From Treponema bryantii (GTDB taxonomy: Bacteria > Spirochaetota > Spirochaetia > Treponematales > Treponemataceae): DNA of 64,000 bases. Under the pieces are notes generated by a model. That model was not told where the DNA came from. It saw nothing but the letters and a program-made list of their open reading frames with translations, and searched no databases. The translations under genes and the position numbers were made by a program. How positions within the stretch are numbered: position 1 is the first letter of the stretch; each line of letters opens with the position of its first letter. The stretch is taken from the NCBI RefSeq assembly GCF_036492245.1, contig NZ_AP025286.1, positions 1,054,001 to 1,118,000 of the forward strand, written 5' to 3'. Below are positions 40,219 through 49,267 of this stretch, piece by piece.

Positions 40219-41769
40219 ATGAAGAAAATATATCTTGCAGTTACATTTATTTTTCTTTCTTTTTTTAAATTTCCGGCTATTTTTGCACAACAGTTTCCAG
40301 TTCGTGACGGGCGAATTGTTCAGATTTCTGAGGATTCCTCAGGCTCCCTTCTTTCAGTTAGTGACAACAGCAGTATAATTGTTTATGACTTGTCAGATTA
40401 TTCACAGATTTGCGAGTTATATGATGAAAAAGTTTCAAAAATGTCATTTTATGAAGAAGGCGACAGTAAATACTTTGCCGTAATGACAAAAGACGGCCAA
40501 TATATAGTAAGAAAGTTCTATTATTCTGACGGCCAGTGGCATTGTGAAGATGGCGAGCCTTATTTTTATGCTGACTGTGCAGATAAAACCGGTAAAAAAT
40601 CCCTGACAGCAGTTTCTTTCAGTAACAATTCAGATTATGTAGCGGCTGCATTTAATGACAATACAGTTCAGGTTCATTTCCGTCTGCGTGTTACTGCCGG
40701 CTCAATTTCTCATTCAATTACAACCCATAAAGCATCTGTTTTCGGACTTGAATTCAGCAGGAACGGTGAATATCTTGCAACTGTCTCAACAGATGGAATC
40801 GCTTATATCTGGAACAGTTATACCAGCTCTCTTATTACCAGAATTACTGGTGTTTATGCACGAGCCCGGGTCCCAGTCTGTTTTACAGAAGATTCAGTAT
40901 ACATAGTCAGTCTTGAAGGAAGAAATACCTTCCGTATTTCAGATTTCTCTGGTAATACTCTTTATTCTATTTTAACAGGCCGCCCGATTACAGCAATTAA
41001 GCCTCTAAAAGATCCTGACCTTATAGCAGTCAGAAATGATAAGAATGAAGTAATGGTTTACAGCATTTCTTCCAGAAGACCTGTTTCTGTTACATCTGTT
41101 TCTTCTGACTCAGAATTTACAAGTTTTGAATTTTCACTAAGGACTGATGTAATGTATGCAGGTTTTGCAGATGGAAAAGTGACTTTATTAGAACCTCAGC
41201 CATACATGGATGATACATCTATGCTTGTAACTGATTCAACAATGACTGGGACTGGGAATGTTTATGCAAATCGATTCCAGAGTTTTTCAATTTCTGCTGG
41301 TGCAAATTATCTGAATAAACCGTATTTGATTTCTGCGAATTTAAGAGGGGAGTATTTATATTCTGATGCTATTGCTCCTTTCTTTATTGGCGGGGGAATG
41401 TTTTGCAGTGTTGGTTTTCCCGGAAAAGATTTTCCTGCAAGTTATAAGATTGGTGAGCAGCAGATAAATCCTCCTGAATTATTATCTGCTGGAGCTTATG
41501 TTCCTGTCGGATATGTATTTTCTCCATGGGATAATGATGTTTATATCCTTACAAATTTCAAAGCAGGAATGAAAATTGCTGCTCTGGCTATGATTACAAG
41601 TAATGGATCTGTATTGGATACTCCATATTATGCATTTTTCATGAGTATTGGGGCAGGAATGCAGATCAAAGGTCTTGTGTTTGATATTAACTGTGAATAC
41701 GATACTGTCGGAAAAGTAAGTCCTTCAATATACGCAGGCTGTATATTTAAATGGGGAGCAAAAAAATGA
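40219..41769 (+). CDS. Exported WD40-type propeller with C-terminal beta domain
   Basis: The 516-residue protein has a signal peptide cut near IFA-QQ (about 23). Residues about 30-335 form WD40-like propeller blades: YDLSDYSQICEL, VSFSNNSDYVAAAFNDNTVQVH, LEFSRNGEYLATVSTDGIAYIWN and FEFSLRTDVMYAGFADGKVTLLE. The last 160 residues are strands of alternating pattern (FSISAGANYLNKPYLISANLRGEY, FFMSIGAGMQIKGLVFDINCEY) that could form a small outer-membrane barrel or a beta sandwich. A propeller fused to such an end is not a standard named family. The stop overlaps the next lipoprotein start (ATGA), and a third lipoprotein follows, so the three form one operon and probably one surface complex. Confidence 0.8.
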   Translation: MKKIYLAVTFIFLSFFKFPAIFAQQFPVRDGRIVQISEDSSGSLLSVSDNSSIIVYDLSDYSQICELYDEKVSKMSFYEEGDSKYFAVMTKDGQYIVRKFYYSDGQWHCEDGEPYFYADCADKTGKKSLTAVSFSNNSDYVAAAFNDNTVQVHFRLRVTAGSISHSITTHKASVFGLEFSRNGEYLATVSTDGIAYIWNSYTSSLITRITGVYARARVPVCFTEDSVYIVSLEGRNTFRISDFSGNTLYSILTGRPITAIKPLKDPDLIAVRNDKNEVMVYSISSRRPVSVTSVSSDSEFTSFEFSLRTDVMYAGFADGKVTLLEPQPYMDDTSMLVTDSTMTGTGNVYANRFQSFSISAGANYLNKPYLISANLRGEYLYSDAIAPFFIGGGMFCSVGFPGKDFPASYKIGEQQINPPELLSAGAYVPVGYVFSPWDNDVYILTNFKAGMKIAALAMITSNGSVLDTPYYAFFMSIGAGMQIKGLVFDINCEYDTVGKVSPSIYAGCIFKWGAKK

Positions 41770-42218
41770 AAAAAACTTTGAAAATATTCCTGATAATCTG
41801 TTCTCTGTTTTATTTTGCAGCTTGTAATAACTCTTATGACAATATGATTGATAGTTTTAATCGAAAGTATTTCCTTCCTGAGCAGATGAGTGCTGAAGCT
41901 TATTCTGTAAAAGATCCTGATTTTAATCCTGCAGAAATGTTACTGGCTGCATATACGATTCCAGAAGGTATGTATTTAAGTCTTGAAGCTCCTGAAGGGG
42001 GCGACTCATATTCATGGGTTTATATAAAAGATGATGGTACTCCGTATGATCCGCCATTAAGTGAAGAAAGATTCTTATATTACGAAACTCCAGGACCTTT
42101 TAAGGTTCGGGAAGAGAATGACCTGGTACTTACTGTGACAGTTACAGATGATAAAGGTAATGTTACAGAGTATATAGATAAATCTGTCATAATAATACAA
42201 AAGTCAGCTAAGGACTGA
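41766..42218 (+). CDS. Lipoprotein, second gene of the surface operon
   Basis: The protein has 150 residues from the ATG at 41766, which overlaps the preceding stop as ATGA and has GGGGAG upstream. The signal ends Y-F-A-A-C with Cys20 as lipid site. The mature region includes a beta-sandwich-like part (SLEAPEGGDSYSWVYIKDDG, then LTVTVTDDKGNVTEY), the pattern of an Ig- or PKD-like domain. No known family is assigned. It lies between the propeller protein and a large lipoprotein and probably works with them at the cell surface. Confidence 0.8.
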   Translation: MKKTLKIFLIICSLFYFAACNNSYDNMIDSFNRKYFLPEQMSAEAYSVKDPDFNPAEMLLAAYTIPEGMYLSLEAPEGGDSYSWVYIKDDGTPYDPPLSEERFLYYETPGPFKVREENDLVLTVTVTDDKGNVTEYIDKSVIIIQKSAKD

Positions 42219-42235
42219 CATTGGAGGAGAAAAAA

Positions 42236-44227
42236 ATGAAGAAACTGATGAAATGTTTCTTACTGGCTGCTTCAGCTGTAATGCTGTTAGCAGGTTGTTC
42301 AGGCCTCAACACAAATAATGCAACTGTTGATGCCGAAGGTTATTCAAATGATGTATGTCGTTTGAGTATTAGTGTAAAAACTGGGAAAGAAGAGGTTCCT
42401 TCATTTTCTATTAAGAAAAATGGTTCAAGAACTATTAGTCCAGTGACTTTAGAGGGTGATACAACAACAATTAAAACTTATGTTTTAAAAGGCGTATCTG
42501 AGACAACAGGTGCTCAGCTTGGTACAAATGGTTCAGGAATCGAACTTGATGATACTCTTAAAGCAAGTATTCCATATGGTTCATGGGAACTTACTTTGGA
42601 AGCAAGAGATGCAGAAAATAAACTGCTTTTGCAGGGAAAAAGTTATGTTGTGTTAAGATCTGCACAGTCTTCTGTAAGTTTTACATTGAAAACAGATGGC
42701 GTTGATACAGTTGGTAGTGTATCCCTTGGAGGAACTTATAGTGACGCACAGAAAATTGCAAAGTCATATAAAGCTGGCCTTTATGATCGAACTACTGGAG
42801 AATTAAAATATCCAAAGTCTGATGATACTGTAGCTGAAACAAAAACTAATACAACTGCTGCTCTTAGTTTTGCATTCACAGCTTCAACTGTAGCGCCTGG
42901 CCGCTATTCTTTCCAGATCAGATTCTATGATGATGTAGCAACAAAGCAGGCAGATGCTAAACAGGTTGGTTACTGGGAAGATACAGTAGTAGTTGCACCT
43001 GGTCGATTGACAAGTAAAACTGATATTACCTGTGGTGAAATTATTAACCAGAAACCTGCATCACCAGATAAACTTCGTGCATATTTGAAAACAGGTTCTG
43101 AAGATGAAGATGGATATACAGTAATTCTTACCTGGTCTGATAATTCAAGCAATGAAGAAAACTTTGTGCTTACAGTAACAGAATATGATGATGAAACTGA
43201 TACAACAGGTCATACATATAAAGTTCTTGGCGTAGAAGCTGCTGATCCTGCTGTTGCAACAGATAAACGCGAAGTTTTCTATGAAAGTGATATGTATGCC
43301 GGTGGATCTTTGCGTGCTTCTTCTAAGACTGCAAGTGTTAAGCTTCCATTCGAAAAGATTTTTGATTTTGCAATCCAGGCTCAAAACTTTGTAGGATTGT
43401 CTGACTTTGATACAGATGAAGAGGGTGTAAATCCTTGTCCTCGTAATGGAGCAGAAACTGTAGCAACTGGTGAAACTGCAGCTCCTACTGGTGCAACATT
43501 TATTACAAATGAAGATTCAAAGAAGATAAACCGTTTTGTAATTGATTATTTCCTTAACGGCGGTTTATTGTCACTTAAAAAGAATACAACTTTTGTACCT
43601 TATGATGGAGAAGATTATATTGTATATGATGATATTTATTCATATGCAAATGTTACTGCAAAGAAATTGGATACAGTTCTTAAAGCAAAGCTTCCTATCT
43701 CATCTGAGACAAATAAACTTGTAAAAAATGATTATCCGTTTAGTGCATGGAAGAAAGCTAACGGTAGTGCAATTGCAGATGATGATGTAATCACTTTTGC
43801 CGGAATTGATGTTATTGCTGATTTTGATGTATCAACAACAATTATAAAGACAATTGATGATAAATACTTTGAAATTACAGCTTCTGCTTATTATGGAACA
43901 GGAACAGAAGATGTTAAGAATACAAAAGTTAATGTTTCATCAAATGAGAAATTTAAGATTACTGCAGCTATTGATAATACAGTAAGTCAGCATCCAGATG
44001 ATACTGCAAGAATCGACTGGATAAAGGTAACTATCAAATCTCCAAAGGGTAATACTGAAGTAAGTTCAGGAAAATGCAAATTTGCAGCTGGTGAAGAAGT
44101 TAAGTATGAATGGAATGTTTCAAATTCTGATTCAGGAATCTATCCGGTAATGGTTGAAGCACATCTTGCCGGAGAGAAAGAAAATAAGACTTATAATCTT
44201 ACATTCACCCTTAATCTTGAAAGATAA
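42236..44227 (+). CDS. Large lipoprotein with beta modules
   Basis: The protein has 663 residues from the ATG at 42236 (GGAGGAG upstream; a TTG at 42221 would lie before that site). The lipobox is L-A-G-C with Cys21. Residues about 35-260 hold a module order also seen in the repeat lipoprotein at 18716: GSWELTLEARDAENKLLLQG, SSVSFTLKTDG, KAGLYDRTTG and GRYSFQIRFYDD. A fibronectin-III-like part follows (LRAYLKTGSEDEDGYTVILTW), then an InlB-type section (YFLNGGLLSLKKNTTFVPY, FSAWKKANGS) and an Ig-like end. It probably is a surface adhesin or ligand-binding protein. A terminator follows the stop. Confidence 0.85.
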   Translation: MKKLMKCFLLAASAVMLLAGCSGLNTNNATVDAEGYSNDVCRLSISVKTGKEEVPSFSIKKNGSRTISPVTLEGDTTTIKTYVLKGVSETTGAQLGTNGSGIELDDTLKASIPYGSWELTLEARDAENKLLLQGKSYVVLRSAQSSVSFTLKTDGVDTVGSVSLGGTYSDAQKIAKSYKAGLYDRTTGELKYPKSDDTVAETKTNTTAALSFAFTASTVAPGRYSFQIRFYDDVATKQADAKQVGYWEDTVVVAPGRLTSKTDITCGEIINQKPASPDKLRAYLKTGSEDEDGYTVILTWSDNSSNEENFVLTVTEYDDETDTTGHTYKVLGVEAADPAVATDKREVFYESDMYAGGSLRASSKTASVKLPFEKIFDFAIQAQNFVGLSDFDTDEEGVNPCPRNGAETVATGETAAPTGATFITNEDSKKINRFVIDYFLNGGLLSLKKNTTFVPYDGEDYIVYDDIYSYANVTAKKLDTVLKAKLPISSETNKLVKNDYPFSAWKKANGSAIADDDVITFAGIDVIADFDVSTTIIKTIDDKYFEITASAYYGTGTEDVKNTKVNVSSNEKFKITAAIDNTVSQHPDDTARIDWIKVTIKSPKGNTEVSSGKCKFAAGEEVKYEWNVSNSDSGIYPVMVEAHLAGEKENKTYNLTFTLNLER

Positions 44228-44243
44228 TCCTTATAAAGGTTAA

Positions 44244-44278
44244 GAAAAAGAGGTTGTCTTACGGCAACCTCTCTTTTT
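44244..44278 (+). terminator. Intrinsic terminator of the surface operon
   Basis: AGAGGTTG (44248-44255) pairs with CAACCTCT (44264-44271), followed by a run of T. Confidence 0.88.
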
Positions 44279-44295
44279 TAACGGGAATTTAACAA

Positions 44296-44324
44296 TTGAC
44301 GAACACCACGGTTTTCACTAAAAT
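44296..44324 (+). promoter_or_regulatory. Promoter of the secG/V-ATPase operon
   Basis: TTGACG (44296-44301), 17 bases, TAAAAT (44319-44324). No other clear promoter was found up to the end of the operon near 54.9 kb. Confidence 0.75.
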
Positions 44325-44367
44325 ATAATACACTTTATTTGATTAAAAATTTTTGGAGAAATAAATT

Positions 44368-44700
44368 ATGGGTACAATTGGTGTTGTTCTTCTGGTATTT
44401 TTTGTAATCGTTTGTCTTTTGCTGGTTTTGCTTGTTTCAATTCAGGACGACGGTGAAAACGGAATGGGACTTCTTGGCGGCCGTGGAACTGCTGCATTCG
44501 GTTCACATTCTGGAAGTGTTCTTACCAAAACAACTTTCGTATTGGTTTTCTTGTTCTTTGCTCTTTCTTTGGGCCTTGCTCTTGTAAACAAAAAGCCAAA
44601 GCTTGATAAGGAGCTCGTTCCTACATCAGTTGAAGCTACTGATACTGCTTCTGAATCTGCAGCAAGCGATTGGTGGACTGAATCAGAAGCTGCTGAATAA
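44368..44700 (+). CDS. secG: Protein translocase subunit SecG
   Basis: The 110-residue protein has two membrane helices (about 4-24 and 52-72) joined by the SecG loop: VSIQDDGENGMGLLGGRGTAAFGSHSG. It assists SecYE in moving proteins through the inner membrane. The acidic, Ser-rich tail (after about residue 80) is longer than in E. coli. In many bacteria secG stands beside tpiA; here tpiA is 4.4 kb upstream with the surface operon in between. A GGAG site precedes the ATG. It begins the V-ATPase transcript. Confidence 0.93.
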   Translation: MGTIGVVLLVFFVIVCLLLVLLVSIQDDGENGMGLLGGRGTAAFGSHSGSVLTKTTFVLVFLFFALSLGLALVNKKPKLDKELVPTSVEATDTASESAASDWWTESEAAE

Positions 44701-44710
44701 GAGGCGTTGA

Positions 44711-45181
44711 ATGCTCAGCAGTTTCATCACTCCTTCTTCAATTAAGGTTGCTCTGGAAAGTTCAGAAAAAGAAGAATCTTTTGCAGAGCTTCTGGAAGTT
44801 CTGGTTGCTAAGCATCCTGAATTAAACAGAAAGGAAGCAATGAATGCCCTTATTACAAGGGAAGAGAAGATGAGTACTGCTGTATTTCCTTACGTTGCGG
44901 TTCCCCATGCATTATGCAGTTCTGCGGGGGACACTCTGGTTGCGATAGGAATCAGCCGTCAGGGAATCGAATTTGAATCTCCTGAACCAGAGACTAATCC
45001 TGAACATCCTGTAGTAAATGTTATTTTTGAAATTCTTTTTGAAGAAAAAGATACACAAACACATCTGGATGTGCTTCGTGATATACTTCAATTAGTTAGT
45101 AATCCAGATTTTGTAAAAAATGTTTTACAGGCAAAAACTTCGCAGGAAGTTTATGAACTTATAGAGTCTATGGAAATGTAG
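44711..45181 (+). CDS. PTS EIIA-like (PtsN-type) regulatory protein
   Basis: The 156-residue protein is a type 2 EIIA (fructose/nitrogen) domain. His66 in FPYVAVPHALCS is the phosphorylated residue, and VIFEILFEEKDTQTHLDVLRDI matches the C-terminal part of PtsN. No HPr or EI gene and no sugar-specific EIIB/EIIC is nearby, so a regulatory role is more likely than sugar uptake. It starts 10 bases after secG, with GAGG upstream, and lies before the V-ATPase genes, suggesting common control of membrane energetics; that link is inferred from position. Confidence 0.85.
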   Translation: MLSSFITPSSIKVALESSEKEESFAELLEVLVAKHPELNRKEAMNALITREEKMSTAVFPYVAVPHALCSSAGDTLVAIGISRQGIEFESPEPETNPEHPVVNVIFEILFEEKDTQTHLDVLRDILQLVSNPDFVKNVLQAKTSQEVYELIESMEM

Positions 45182-45220
45182 TTTCAATAAGTCCAACTAC
45201 CGTTTTAGGAGGCGTGTAAT

Positions 45221-45535
45221 ATGGCTGAAAACAATACTGAAATTGATGCCATCAATCATCTGCTTGAAGTAGAAAAAAATGCGTCGATGCTTATAAATGA
45301 CGCAGCAATGGAAGCAGAGAGACGCCTCTCACAAGCCCGCGCAAAATATAATTCAGAATACAAAGCCCGTTATGATGAAGTGGCTTCAAAACTTGAATCT
45401 GAATATCAGAATAATCATAAACAAATCGAAGATAAATATAATAAAGATATAGAGACTTATAAGGAGTCTCTCGCTGCAAAACCTCAAAATTCCGAGGCTT
45501 TTTCATCGCTGCTGGACAAGCTTATTTTTTCATAA
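45221..45535 (+). CDS. V-ATPase peripheral-stalk coiled-coil protein (G/H-like)
   Basis: The 104-residue protein is nearly all charged helix (AINHLLEVEKNASMLIND, then AEAERRLSQARAKYNSEYKARYDE), the make-up of the archaeal/bacterial V-ATPase H (eukaryotic G) subunit that pairs with subunit E to form the peripheral stalk. The match rests on its coiled coil, length and position as the first gene of the ATPase cluster. TAGGAGG precedes the ATG. Confidence 0.75.
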   Translation: MAENNTEIDAINHLLEVEKNASMLINDAAMEAERRLSQARAKYNSEYKARYDEVASKLESEYQNNHKQIEDKYNKDIETYKESLAAKPQNSEAFSSLLDKLIFS

Positions 45536-45560
45536 GCAGGTCTGATTCGGGAGTACCGTT

Positions 45561-46604
45561 ATGGATAAGAGTGGTGCAGATGCCTTTGTTTTTGCTAAAG
45601 CCAACGGAATCTTAGGAAAATCTTTTACTGCAAAACGTGCATATCAGCTTTTCAATGCTAAAAGCCTTGGAGAGTTGTGGACACTTCTTTTTAAAACACA
45701 GCCTCCGCTTGTTCCAGAAGTTTTGCTTTCTCAGCAGATTGAAGAGAAAGCTTTTTCTGATTTTATTACAAGTTATATTAAATTTATTGATGCCTACGAT
45801 AAGCCTGAACCAGTCCTTATAAATCAACTTTTGCTTTTTGAAGGTGAAAATCTTAAGGAAATAGGTGCTTCTCTTTGTAAAGGTGAGCAGAATTGTCCAA
45901 AGCTCATAGATTTAGGAAAATATTCTTCTTTGAATAGTAAAGCATGGCCTGATATAAAAAAAATCACAAAAGGAACAGTTTTTTCATGGTATAATAAAAT
46001 ACCGGCAATTCATGAACAGCAGAAACTTGAATTCAAAATTGATATTCAGGTATGCCGGCATTTGTGGGATTCTGCTCAGAGTGAAAAAGGAGAGGCAAGC
46101 GAGGCACTGCTGGATATTTATCGTCAGGAATTCATCATTAAGAATATTGTCTGGGTATTACGCTTAAGACTTTTCTACAATATGAAGAATGAAGATATTA
46201 TCAGCAATCTGATTTATGTTACAGATAAGCCAGGTCATTCAGACCCGGTCGCAGCTCCTGCCCTTAAAATCTTGGACTGGCCGCTTGATGAATATGAACC
46301 TTGGAGTAACTGGAAATATGCGTCACTTGTAAATCCTCATGTGGATGGACAGGTATGGCAGATAGATCCAATCTGGATTGAACGCCGTAACCGCATGGAA
46401 ATCAACAGAAAAGCAAGTAAGCTTTTTTACCAGTTCCCTAATGATCCATGCTCGATTATCGGCTGGTATAAAATGAAGAATTTTGAATTAAGCTGTATAC
46501 GTACAGCTGTTGAAAGTATAAGATTAAATGTGAATCCCGAAGAGGCTATGGATGCAGTCGGTCTTTACGATGCAGGTCAGCCGCAAGGAGGAGTGAATGG
46601 CTAG
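45561..46604 (+). CDS. atpC: V-type ATPase subunit C
   Basis: The 347-residue protein is the AC39/subunit C family, which sits on the rotor ring and links the central shaft to the membrane part. The helical sequence includes AFVFAKANGILGKSF at the start and IDIQVCRHLWDSA and GWYKMKNFELSCIRTAVESIRLN at the end, the latter a typical C-terminal element of this family. It overlaps the next gene (subunit I) by eight bases. The symbol follows V-type naming and is not the F-type epsilon subunit. Confidence 0.88.
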   Translation: MDKSGADAFVFAKANGILGKSFTAKRAYQLFNAKSLGELWTLLFKTQPPLVPEVLLSQQIEEKAFSDFITSYIKFIDAYDKPEPVLINQLLLFEGENLKEIGASLCKGEQNCPKLIDLGKYSSLNSKAWPDIKKITKGTVFSWYNKIPAIHEQQKLEFKIDIQVCRHLWDSAQSEKGEASEALLDIYRQEFIIKNIVWVLRLRLFYNMKNEDIISNLIYVTDKPGHSDPVAAPALKILDWPLDEYEPWSNWKYASLVNPHVDGQVWQIDPIWIERRNRMEINRKASKLFYQFPNDPCSIIGWYKMKNFELSCIRTAVESIRLNVNPEEAMDAVGLYDAGQPQGGVNG

Positions 46605-48594
46605 AACAGCAGAGATGAAGCTTCTTGAGCTTATGGTTCTTAAGAATGATATTTCATCTGTAATCGAATACATAGGTAAAAAAGAAAATTTCCAGTTTCA
46701 GACAAAGTTGAAAGATTCTTCTTCAGGTGAATCTGCTAACGAAGAAACTTTGAATATTGATTCTCAGTTTTATGAGAGCCTTACTAAGGCATATACAGAG
46801 CTTGGTTATGAAGGAGAATTTAAGGGAATAAAAGATTGCAGCGCTCCTCGTGATGAAGACCGTAAAAAGGCTGCAGATTTAATTGCTGCTTTTACAGACC
46901 TTAAAACAAGAATCGCAGAAGCTACAGATGAAGCTCATAAAGTAAACGATGCTTATAAAGAAGCACAGGCTTTTTCAAATCTTAAGGTTTCTTATTCTGA
47001 ACTTGAACATCTTTCATTTTTGTCTTTGAGAATTGGTCGTATTCCGGAAAATCAGTATGAAGATTTGAAGGATCGTCTTGAAGGTTCTGCTGTTGTTATT
47101 AAACTTGGGAATGATTCTTCTCATGTTCTCGTTGCTTCTTCTAAGAAGGGCCGTTTTGCTCTGGATGCAGAGCTTAAGAATCATAACTTTGTAGAGCTGG
47201 AAGTTCCTTCTGATTTTAAGGGAGTGCCCGAGTCTGCTCTTAAAGGCCTTGAAGAAAAGAAGGCTGAAGCAGATAAGGCTCTTGAAGAACTGATTACTGA
47301 AAAAGCAAATTTCGCAGAAACTCATAAAGCTCAGTTAGAGCATCTTCTCGGCTGTTTTACAATTGCAGTTCAGATTGAAGCAATTACATCACGCCTTGAA
47401 TCTACCGAGCTCGTATACCGAATCACCGGCTGGATTCCATCTGCCGAGACTGAAAATTATATGAAAGGCCTCGACGAACTCACCGAGGGCCGTATAGCAA
47501 TCCGAGCCTATGAACCTTTTGAAGTACCTAGCGTAATGTCGGGTAAGGAGCAGGTTCCTGTAAAGCTCCAGCACGGAAAGTTTGTAAAGAGTTTTGAGAG
47601 AATGATTTTCTCTTATGGTTCTCCAATTTATGGAGCAATAGACCCGACTCCATTTGTTGCAGTGTTCTTTACAATCCTCTTTGGAATTATGTTCGGTGAC
47701 TGTGGTCAGGGCCTTGTTTTCCTTATTGCCGGAATCCTGATGGCTTTGAATGTTATTAAAGTGGGAGGCTGGAATAAGTTTGCTCCGATTTTTATGGCCA
47801 TCGGTATTTCAAGTTCGATTATGGGACTTTTGACAGGCGAGTTCTTCGGAACTGAAACTGTTCTTGAACCTTTTGCAGAGTGGGTAACAGGTCTGTTTGG
47901 AACTCCTCGTGCTCCAATTTTAAAGCTCATGCCTTCAGCAGATCCTAAATCAATTTATGTAATGTTTGGTGTGTTTGGTGTTGCTGTTGCAATTGGTTTT
48001 GTAATCAATACCTGTGGACTTTTACTGAATATCATCAATAATATTTCCCGCAAGCGTTTTGCAGAGGCCTTCCTTGGTAAAAACGGACTTGCTGGTGCAG
48101 TATTCTTCTGGTATGTAATTGCACTTGTTCTTCGCATTGTTCTTGCAAAGCATGCAGTTGCTGCCTACGATATCATCATAATTTTAGTTTCGCTTTTCTT
48201 TGCTGCCTTTGCAGAACCTTTTGAGCGTGCAGCTAATCATGAAAAGCCTCTGTTTGAAAACGGTTTTGGAACTTACATCATTTCAGGTGCAGTTGAGCTG
48301 ATTGAAGTAATTTCAGGCTATCTTTCAAACACAGTAAGTTTTGTACGTGTCGGCGCATTTGCTCTTTCTCACGCGGTTCTGAACTTTACAATTCTGACTC
48401 TCACCGAAATGGTAGGTGGACAGGGAACTATAGGCGGAATCATTGTTTTGATTGCAGGTAATGCACTGATTATAGTTCTTGAAGGAATGATTGTTGCAAT
48501 TCAGGTAATACGTCTTCAGTATTACGAATTCTTCAGCAAGTTCTTCCATGAGACTGGTAGAGAATTTAAACCTTTCAAATTTGAAATCGAATAA
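46597..48594 (+). CDS. atpI: V-type ATPase subunit I (stator a)
   Basis: The 665-residue protein has a soluble N-terminal half (about 1-340) with coiled-coil arms and a membrane half with about eight helices. YGAIDPTPFVAVFFTILFG and GDCGQGL open the membrane domain, and SNTVSFVRVGAFALSHA holds the conserved Arg that faces the K ring and allows ion flow. QVIRLQYYEFFSKFF near the end is a standard closing motif. It forms the ion path with subunit K. Confidence 0.95.
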   Translation: MARTAEMKLLELMVLKNDISSVIEYIGKKENFQFQTKLKDSSSGESANEETLNIDSQFYESLTKAYTELGYEGEFKGIKDCSAPRDEDRKKAADLIAAFTDLKTRIAEATDEAHKVNDAYKEAQAFSNLKVSYSELEHLSFLSLRIGRIPENQYEDLKDRLEGSAVVIKLGNDSSHVLVASSKKGRFALDAELKNHNFVELEVPSDFKGVPESALKGLEEKKAEADKALEELITEKANFAETHKAQLEHLLGCFTIAVQIEAITSRLESTELVYRITGWIPSAETENYMKGLDELTEGRIAIRAYEPFEVPSVMSGKEQVPVKLQHGKFVKSFERMIFSYGSPIYGAIDPTPFVAVFFTILFGIMFGDCGQGLVFLIAGILMALNVIKVGGWNKFAPIFMAIGISSSIMGLLTGEFFGTETVLEPFAEWVTGLFGTPRAPILKLMPSADPKSIYVMFGVFGVAVAIGFVINTCGLLLNIINNISRKRFAEAFLGKNGLAGAVFFWYVIALVLRIVLAKHAVAAYDIIIILVSLFFAAFAEPFERAANHEKPLFENGFGTYIISGAVELIEVISGYLSNTVSFVRVGAFALSHAVLNFTILTLTEMVGGQGTIGGIIVLIAGNALIIVLEGMIVAIQVIRLQYYEFFSKFFHETGREFKPFKFEIE

Positions 48595-48609
48595 TATAGG
48601 AGTTTTTTT

Positions 48610-48918
48610 ATGAAAAAGAGATTCGTTTCTTTCCTTACAATTCTTGGAATGGGCGCTGCAATGTTCGCTCAGGAAGCTGAAGCTGCTGCTGCAAGTGGAG
48701 CTGCTGCCGCTGGTGCTATCAAATATCTCGCAGCTGCAATTGCCGTTGGTCTTGCTTGTCTTGCTGGTGGTATGGCTGTAGGTAAAATTGGTGCTGCTGC
48801 AATGGGTGCAATGAGCGAGAATCCAGAGCTTTCAGGAAAGGCTCTTCCATTCGTTGGTCTTGCAGAAGGTATTTGTCTTTGGGGAATGCTCGTAGGTGTT
48901 CTTATTCTGTTCAAATAA
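48610..48918 (+). CDS. atpK: V-type ATPase subunit K (rotor ring)
   Basis: The 102-residue protein starts with a signal-like leader (MKKRFVSFLTILGMGAAMFA) followed by two helices (about 36-60 and 80-100). Glu86 in GLAEGICLWG is the ion-binding carboxylate. It is the short two-helix form and not the four-helix form of Enterococcus. The residue after Glu86 is Gly, and helix 1 has no Gln, so the ligands usual for sodium are absent; proton coupling is more likely, as inference. AGGAG precedes the ATG. Confidence 0.93.
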   Translation: MKKRFVSFLTILGMGAAMFAQEAEAAAASGAAAAGAIKYLAAAIAVGLACLAGGMAVGKIGAAAMGAMSENPELSGKALPFVGLAEGICLWGMLVGVLILFK

Positions 48919-48933
48919 CCAGAAAAAGCGCAA

Positions 48934-49266
48934 GTGAAATTTTATATTATTGGCGAGCGAGAAATTGTCCTTGCCTTTAAACTGACTGGAATTGATGGAA
49001 TTGCTGCCGAAACCCGTGCCGAAGTTTTAGATGCGTTTAATCGTGTTACAGGAAAGGGGGGAATTGTAAATGTTCCGTCTGGAGAAATTCCGCGTGTTCT
49101 AATATTAACAGAACAGGCCGCAAGTCAGATTGAGGACGAAGAAATCGCCTGGCAGAAAACAGGAAAATTTCCTCTGATAGTAGAAGTGCCCGGCTTAAAC
49201 GGACATCTCAAGGGTAAAAAGACCCTTTCTGATGCAATTAAAGAAGCCGTGGGTGTTGAGGTTTAG
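48934..49266 (+). CDS. atpF: V-type ATPase subunit F
   Basis: The 110-residue protein matches the small subunit F of the central shaft: MKFYIIGEREIVLAFKLTGI at the start and the RVLILTEQAASQIEDE segment in the middle. It begins with GTG at 48934, since no ATG fits in this frame before the conserved start; no clear ribosome binding site is seen. The stop is one base before the subunit E start. The symbol follows V-type naming. Confidence 0.9.
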   Translation: MKFYIIGEREIVLAFKLTGIDGIAAETRAEVLDAFNRVTGKGGIVNVPSGEIPRVLILTEQAASQIEDEEIAWQKTGKFPLIVEVPGLNGHLKGKKTLSDAIKEAVGVEV

Positions 49267-49267
49267 A

